Assembly: GCA_043811005.1 (NCBI GenBank)
Contig: JBDRNO010000264.1
Coordinates: 1-21,256, forward strand
Reading direction: 5' to 3'
Origin: JBDRNO01 sp043811005
GTDB taxonomy: Bacteria > Bacteroidota > Bacteroidia > NORP154
Length of the DNA: 21,256 nucleotides
Positions 16,769-21,256 of this stretch are shown piece after piece. A model generated the notes under the pieces. That model was not told the DNA's origin. It saw nothing but the letters and a program-made list of their open reading frames with translations, and did not search any database. The first letter of the stretch is position 1. Each line of letters begins with the position of its first letter. A program made the translations under genes and the position numbers.

Positions 16769-16780
16769 ATTACCGGTAAT
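16769..16780. other. 12-bp perfect palindrome ATTACCGGTAAT
   Basis: A gap-free dyad in the intergenic region, 28 bp past the end of the PKD-repeat gene, in otherwise A/T-rich sequence. Without a loop it is more like a protein-binding dyad than a terminator, but a single copy may be chance. Confidence 0.3.
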
Positions 16781-16807
16781 ATTGTTAATTTTCTATACTA
16801 ATAAATA

Positions 16808-19800
16808 TCATCTTATCAATGTAACTGTCCCTGTATATGTTTTTTCTTCAACGCCTTCCAGGGAAATTTCATCAATCAACTTCACCTTTAATATATAAAA
16901 ATAAGTACCTTCGGAAACCAGTACCCCGGCTAATGTCCTTCCATCCCATCCACCTTGTGTAGTATTCCATTCATATATTTTCTGCCCCCACCTGGTGAAT
17001 ATCTTCCCTTCAACCTGCAATACATCCACTCCCTCAACATTAAAAATTTCATTAACACCATCTCCATTAGGGGTAAACACATTGGGAATAAAAAATTTTG
17101 TCCAGGTAATATCAAAAGTGTGAGAGACTGTATCAGCAGAGCATCCCTCATTCGACACGATCAGTTGTATGGTATATTCACCATATTCACCATAAGTGTG
17201 ACCGGGGTTTTCATTTGTGGAATAATTGTCATCATCGCTGTCAGGATCACCAAAATCCCAAAAATACTCATGTACCCCAACCGAGCTGTCAATCACACTA
17301 TTATTTTGAAAATAAATCACAATATTTTCAAAGTCAGATAATGACGAATCCATATTAAACCCTGCAACCGGCTGAATAAAAACTCTTATCAAACTATCTG
17401 CTGTGATACTGGCACTACATAACCCATTCCCATAAAAAGCAGTGAAATTAACCTCATATACACCACTGCCTGAATATTCATGTATTGGATCCTGCAATGT
17501 TGATGTTTGACCATCGCCAAAATCCCATTCTCCATAAGTTAAAGGGAAAAAATATTCAGAGCTATCTATAAACTGAACAGTAAAAGGCAGACAACCTGAA
17601 AAATCAGAAACCCAAATGTTGAGATTTGGCGACATAAATACTTTAATGGTATCGGTTGTTGTTAAAGTACAGCCAATTGAGTTAACAATAGTTAATGAAG
17701 CTATATAAATACCTGTATCATTATAAAGGTTTATTGGATTTACGGCACTGCTTGTATCCCCGTCTCCAAAATCCCATTGCCAGCTAACTATTGTGGTATT
17801 GATATTCTGTGTTGTTGACATATCAACAAAAACAATTGATCCCGGATCGCAAAGTGTTGTATTATTTGTGACAAATGATACAATTGGCTGGTCAATGGTA
17901 ATTGAACCGGGGGAAGGAGGATCTGCCTGCTGCACACAACCGGCTGAATCTGTCATTATTAAAGCAGGATTCGGATTACCGGGGTTCAGATACGTATGTA
18001 CTACGGAATCCCCGCCTAAACTATCAATTATGCCATCGCCAAAATCCCATTGAAACCCTGTCGCATTTTCAACAGAAGCTACGAATGTTATCTCTAATGG
18101 TGTACAACCTGCCGATGGCGTAAAATCAAACGAACCTTTAGGACCTCCAACCATGATCAACCCGGGTATAAACAGTGTATCCGCACATCCTGTTGAATTT
18201 ATTACGATCAACATAACATCAAATGTATCGGGATATGAGTAAGTATGAGAAACGGAATCTGGCTTGGTAGAATTAGCCCCATCTCCAAAATCCCAGAACC
18301 AGCTAACAATACTGTCACCATAAACTGTTGACAGATCAGTGAATTCAACAACAAGTGGCGGGCAATCTGTAATGAATGTATCCACAGTAAAATCTGCAAC
18401 GGGATAGAGAACAACTGTAATAATCCGGGAAAGAATGCTGTCACATCCATTGGTGTCTGTAACAGTAAGAGTAATTGTGTAAGTTCCGCTATCGACATAA
18501 GTAAAACCCGGGTTTGCGATACTATCAGTATTACCATCGCCAAAATTCCAAAAGTATGTAAGCCCGGTTCCGGTTGAAGTATCTGCAATGCCTATATCTT
18601 CGTTAACACACACATTTGTATCATAACTGAAACCCGGATAAGGGAAGGTGGGATTAATATAATTACTTTTCAACAATGTATCGGTACAACCATTGGAATC
18701 AATTACAATTAATTGAACACTGTAAAAACCCCGTGTCGTATAAGTATGCGCAGGATTTTGAGTAGTATCAGCAGGGCTTGAATCACCAAAATCCCATGAC
18801 CATGAAAAAACCGGGGAAGTGCCACTGGAAGAATCCGTGAAATTAACAGTAAGCGGAGCACACCCGGTCAGGGTATCAGCTACAAAATTCGGGAATGTGC
18901 CATTTACTGTGATATAAGCTGTTTTTACCAATGTATCTATACAACCGTAGGTTTCTGTTGTTATTAAAGTAATATCATAAGTGCCGGTATCTGAATAATT
19001 ATGAACAGGTGGATCATCATTTGTGGATGTGTTGCCATCGCCAAAGTCCCAATTCCAGCTTTCAACGGAAGAGGGAGCAATTGAAGTTGAAATATCGGTA
19101 AACGAAACGTCAATTGTAAAACATGCTACTGTATTATTAGCGAAGAAATCTGTCTCTAAATCGGGAATTTGAATAAAATCACTTTGGGTTATTGTGTCAG
19201 TACAGCCATTTGAATTGCTAACAATTAATTGAACCTGATAAAATCCGGGTGAGGAGTATATATGAAAAGGATCTTGCGTGGTATCAACAGGACTTGCATC
19301 ACCAAAATCCCACAGCCATGATTCGGCATCCCATGACAGATCTGTAAAATAAACAGTATCCGGCACAGAACAAAGCACGGTTGGTGTTGCGGAAAAAAGG
19401 GGTCTTGGAGGTAAAATATAAATGGAATCCGTAATTGAAGTATCATTACAACCATTTAAACCTGCAATTAACGTGATCATAATCCATCCGGTATCCTGGA
19501 AAATATGAGTTGGATCTTGTAAAGATGAAGTGTTATCGGTTCCTGAATTAGGGTCACCGAAATCCCATAACCAGGTGTTAATTGTATCAACAGATAGATC
19601 CGTGAATTGTACCGTTACGCCATGACAAGCAATGGTATCTGATTTAGTAAAATAGACTGAATCAGGGGGATAACCTGATCTTAAGTAATTAATTATTGTA
19701 ATTACATCAGTACAACCCCTATCAGTTGTTATAATAAGAGTAACAGAATAATCACCTATAGAGTCATAAATGTGGACGGGATTTTGTAAAGTGTCTGTAT

Positions 19801-21256
19801 TATCTGCCCCTGATAGAGTATCTCCAAAATTCCAATCCCAACCGGTTATAGTTCCAACAGCAGAAATACTTAAATCTGAGAAATTAACTGTTAATGGGAT
19901 ACAACCCTCAAGCGGATTTGCTTCAAAATCTGCAATTGGTTCTGCAATAAATATTGAATCAGGCCAGTCGATCATGTCTGTTGTATCTCTACAACCATAA
20001 ACATCTATCATTATCAAGCTTACTTTATAACCACCTTCGGAAGTATATGTATGGGAAGGATTTACATTAGTATCAACCGGGCTGCCGTCATCAAAATCCC
20101 AAAAAAACTGTAACGGACCTACTCCGGTAGAATTATTGGTAAAGTTCACCGTAAAAGGAAGTTCGCAATTATCCATTGAATCGGTAACAAAGCTTGCAAC
20201 AGGTTGTTGAAAATCTATATAGTTTGGTTTTACGATAGTGTCAATACAGCCGGGTTCGCTCACTATCAAAGTAATAGTATATATACCTGGGCTATCATAA
20301 ACGTGCACGGGATTTTGAATGGTATCGGTATCACCGTCACCAAAATCCCACAGCCATGTATCAGGGTTGGCTGAGGTTGAGTCAGTAAAAGTAACTATCA
20401 GGTTTGGACAATCTATTGCTGTGTCACTCGTGAAATCTGCTATAAGCTCTTCAAACACCTCATAATTAGTTGATATTAATGTATCAGAACAACTGCTCGT
20501 ATCTGTAATTATTAATGTAATATCATAACTGCCGAAGGACGTATAAGTATGACTTGGATTTTGAATATTATCGGTATTACCATCCCCGAAATCCCAGTTC
20601 CAGGAAGTTATGGATGAGGACCCCTGTATTGATTGATCAGTAAAATCAACGGTCATCGGAATTGAACATCCGTTCTCTGGCATTCCTGTAAAATCTGCCT
20701 GAGGCGCTTGATTTACTGAAATAGGGTCACTTATAACAAAAGTATTGTCACAGCCATCCGTATTTGTGACTGTTAAGCTAACATAAAAACTTCCACCTAA
20801 ATTATAAGTATGGATCGGGTCAGAGCTGGTTGAATTATATCCATCCCCGAAATCCCAGTACCAGGAAGTTATAGATAAGGAGCCGGGATCAGACAAGTCT
20901 GTAAACTGTACTGTAAGGTTACAACCGTCAGTAATATCTGTTGTAAAATCAGCAGAAGGGCTCTCAAAGACTGTTATATAATCCACTTTGGTTTCCACAT
21001 CACTTCCGCTTGAATTTGAAATGGATAAAGTAACAGTATATGTGCCAGGAATGGTATAAACTGCGCTTGGATTTTTCTGGGTGGAATAATTGCCATTTCC
21101 AAAATCCCACGACCACGAATTGGGATTATTAGTGGACAGGTCAATAAAATATACCGTCAACGGGCTGCAACCTGAAGTTATGTTAGAAGTATAATCAGCG
21201 TCAGGCACCTGGGCTTTTAATTGATTGTTGAATATTAGAAAAATAAATAGATAAAT
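16808..21256 (-). CDS. Giant PKD-repeat secreted protein, T9SS type B sorting domain (5' end outside window)
   Basis: The frame is open to the right edge. The GTG at 21208 could serve as a start, but the 16 codons before it read IYLFIFLIFNNQLKAQ, the hydrophobic core and cleavage end of a signal peptide, so the true start lies just beyond the window. At least 1482 residues are visible. Sixteen PKD domains of about 85 residues follow, each with a W.WDFGDG-type core, a NP..TY segment and G.Y.V.L.V.N..GC. Variants include WDFDDG (unit 5), WNFGDT (unit 6) and WDFGDP (units 7 and 16). The last ~105 residues are a type B (CHU_C / gliding-motility-associated) sorting domain: FFIPNVFTPNGDGVNEIF, FTRWGQKIYE, WDGR, GTYFYILKV, YTGTVTLIR. 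PKD arrays usually act as stalks or adhesive surfaces; no enzymatic domain is visible. It is separated from the RCC1 trio by 588 bp. Confidence 0.93.
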   Translation of the reverse strand: MYLFIFLIFNNQLKAQVPDADYTSNITSGCSPLTVYFIDLSTNNPNSWSWDFGNGNYSTQKNPSAVYTIPGTYTVTLSISNSSGSDVETKVDYITVFESPSADFTTDITDGCNLTVQFTDLSDPGSLSITSWYWDFGDGYNSTSSDPIHTYNLGGSFYVSLTVTNTDGCDNTFVISDPISVNQAPQADFTGMPENGCSIPMTVDFTDQSIQGSSSITSWNWDFGDGNTDNIQNPSHTYTSFGSYDITLIITDTSSCSDTLISTNYEVFEELIADFTSDTAIDCPNLIVTFTDSTSANPDTWLWDFGDGDTDTIQNPVHVYDSPGIYTITLIVSEPGCIDTIVKPNYIDFQQPVASFVTDSMDNCELPFTVNFTNNSTGVGPLQFFWDFDDGSPVDTNVNPSHTYTSEGGYKVSLIMIDVYGCRDTTDMIDWPDSIFIAEPIADFEANPLEGCIPLTVNFSDLSISAVGTITGWDWNFGDTLSGADNTDTLQNPVHIYDSIGDYSVTLIITTDRGCTDVITIINYLRSGYPPDSVYFTKSDTIACHGVTVQFTDLSVDTINTWLWDFGDPNSGTDNTSSLQDPTHIFQDTGWIMITLIAGLNGCNDTSITDSIYILPPRPLFSATPTVLCSVPDTVYFTDLSWDAESWLWDFGDASPVDTTQDPFHIYSSPGFYQVQLIVSNSNGCTDTITQSDFIQIPDLETDFFANNTVACFTIDVSFTDISTSIAPSSVESWNWDFGDGNTSTNDDPPVHNYSDTGTYDITLITTETYGCIDTLVKTAYITVNGTFPNFVADTLTGCAPLTVNFTDSSSGTSPVFSWSWDFGDSSPADTTQNPAHTYTTRGFYSVQLIVIDSNGCTDTLLKSNYINPTFPYPGFSYDTNVCVNEDIGIADTSTGTGLTYFWNFGDGNTDSIANPGFTYVDSGTYTITLTVTDTNGCDSILSRIITVVLYPVADFTVDTFITDCPPLVVEFTDLSTVYGDSIVSWFWDFGDGANSTKPDSVSHTYSYPDTFDVMLIVINSTGCADTLFIPGLIMVGGPKGSFDFTPSAGCTPLEITFVASVENATGFQWDFGDGIIDSLGGDSVVHTYLNPGNPNPALIMTDSAGCVQQADPPSPGSITIDQPIVSFVTNNTTLCDPGSIVFVDMSTTQNINTTIVSWQWDFGDGDTSSAVNPINLYNDTGIYIASLTIVNSIGCTLTTTDTIKVFMSPNLNIWVSDFSGCLPFTVQFIDSSEYFFPLTYGEWDFGDGQTSTLQDPIHEYSGSGVYEVNFTAFYGNGLCSASITADSLIRVFIQPVAGFNMDSSLSDFENIVIYFQNNSVIDSSVGVHEYFWDFGDPDSDDDNYSTNENPGHTYGEYGEYTIQLIVSNEGCSADTVSHTFDITWTKFFIPNVFTPNGDGVNEIFNVEGVDVLQVEGKIFTRWGQKIYEWNTTQGGWDGRTLAGVLVSEGTYFYILKVKLIDEISLEGVEEKTYTGTVTLIR
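17126..21200 (-). repeat. Array of 16 PKD-domain coding repeats (~255 bp each)
   Basis: I counted sixteen WDFG-type cores in the translation. The plus strand shows recurrent CCAAAATCCCA/CCGAAATCCCA blocks at about 250-bp spacing, the reverse complement of the WDFG codons. The units are clearly related but more diverged than the 156-bp array, indicating an older expansion. Confidence 0.85.

Larger units (their letters stand above)
16220..16807. other. 588-bp intergenic region, AT-rich, no gene seen
   Basis: It separates the PKD-repeat gene from the RCC1 trio, so a promoter for the trio should lie here. I found no convincing TTG-N19-TAnnTTTG match; TATCCTTT (16301-16308 on the minus strand) is only a loose candidate. 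Two symmetric elements occur: the palindrome at 16769-16780, and a 10-bp inverted repeat AATTAATAAC/GTTATTAATT (16672-16681 and 16707-16716). No good hairpin with a U-tract was found after the PKD gene. No ORF with coding character was seen in either strand. Confidence 0.6.

Noticed and set aside
21206..21208. GTG at 21208 as the start of the PKD-repeat protein
   Set aside because: The frame is open upstream to the window edge and encodes a signal-peptide core ending KAQ just before this codon.

Overview
The window looks like part of a Bacteroidota chromosome. It is AT-rich, and the encoded proteins carry type IX secretion system (T9SS) sorting domains of both types: type A (short C-terminal domains with a YPNPF-like start and a G-x-Y-x-L-x-x end) and type B (a gliding-motility-associated, CHU_C-like domain with an IPNVFTPNGDG-like start). 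SprB-type repeats, PKD repeats and TAnnTTTG/TTG-style promoter candidates agree with this. The genus cannot be named from the sequence. Every gene I accept lies on the minus strand, so transcription runs right to left.

In transcription order: (1) 16808-21256, a very large secreted protein of 16 PKD repeats ending in a type B sorting domain; its signal peptide runs off the right edge. (2) A 588-bp gap. (3) A close-packed trio at 13298-16219, 11639-13240 and 7212-11564, with gaps of 57 and 74 bp and probably one transcript. It encodes a seven-repeat RCC1 propeller with SprB-like repeats and a type A domain; a paralogous seven-repeat RCC1 propeller with Ca-binding-type thrombospondin-3 repeats and no sorting domain; and a large beta-helix/PKD-like surface protein with a type A domain. 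(4) A duplicated unit: an approximately 380-bp leader followed by a DGGYI/KTYGG-repeat propeller gene, present as 4343-6832 (7 repeats, 4 SprB-like modules) and 1549-3534 (5 repeats, 3 modules). A very small gene that is little more than a sorting domain (3917-4228) lies between them. (5) A hairpin terminator. (6) A multi-pass membrane protein of the TMTC/DUF1736-TPR type, cut by the left edge.

The locus reads as a set of exported, cell-surface or released adhesin-like proteins built from interchangeable parts: signal peptide, propeller or repeat head, SprB/PKD stalk, sorting domain. The head type changes (RCC1 or KTYGG) while stalk and anchor are re-used, and repeat number differs between paralogs. 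No T9SS machinery, enzyme active site, mobile element, tRNA, rRNA or CRISPR array was seen. The most unusual points are the leader block that is better conserved than the coding sequence beside it, the apparent signal-peptide-plus-sorting-domain gene without a normal start codon, and a short Cys/His motif shared by the two RCC1 proteins.
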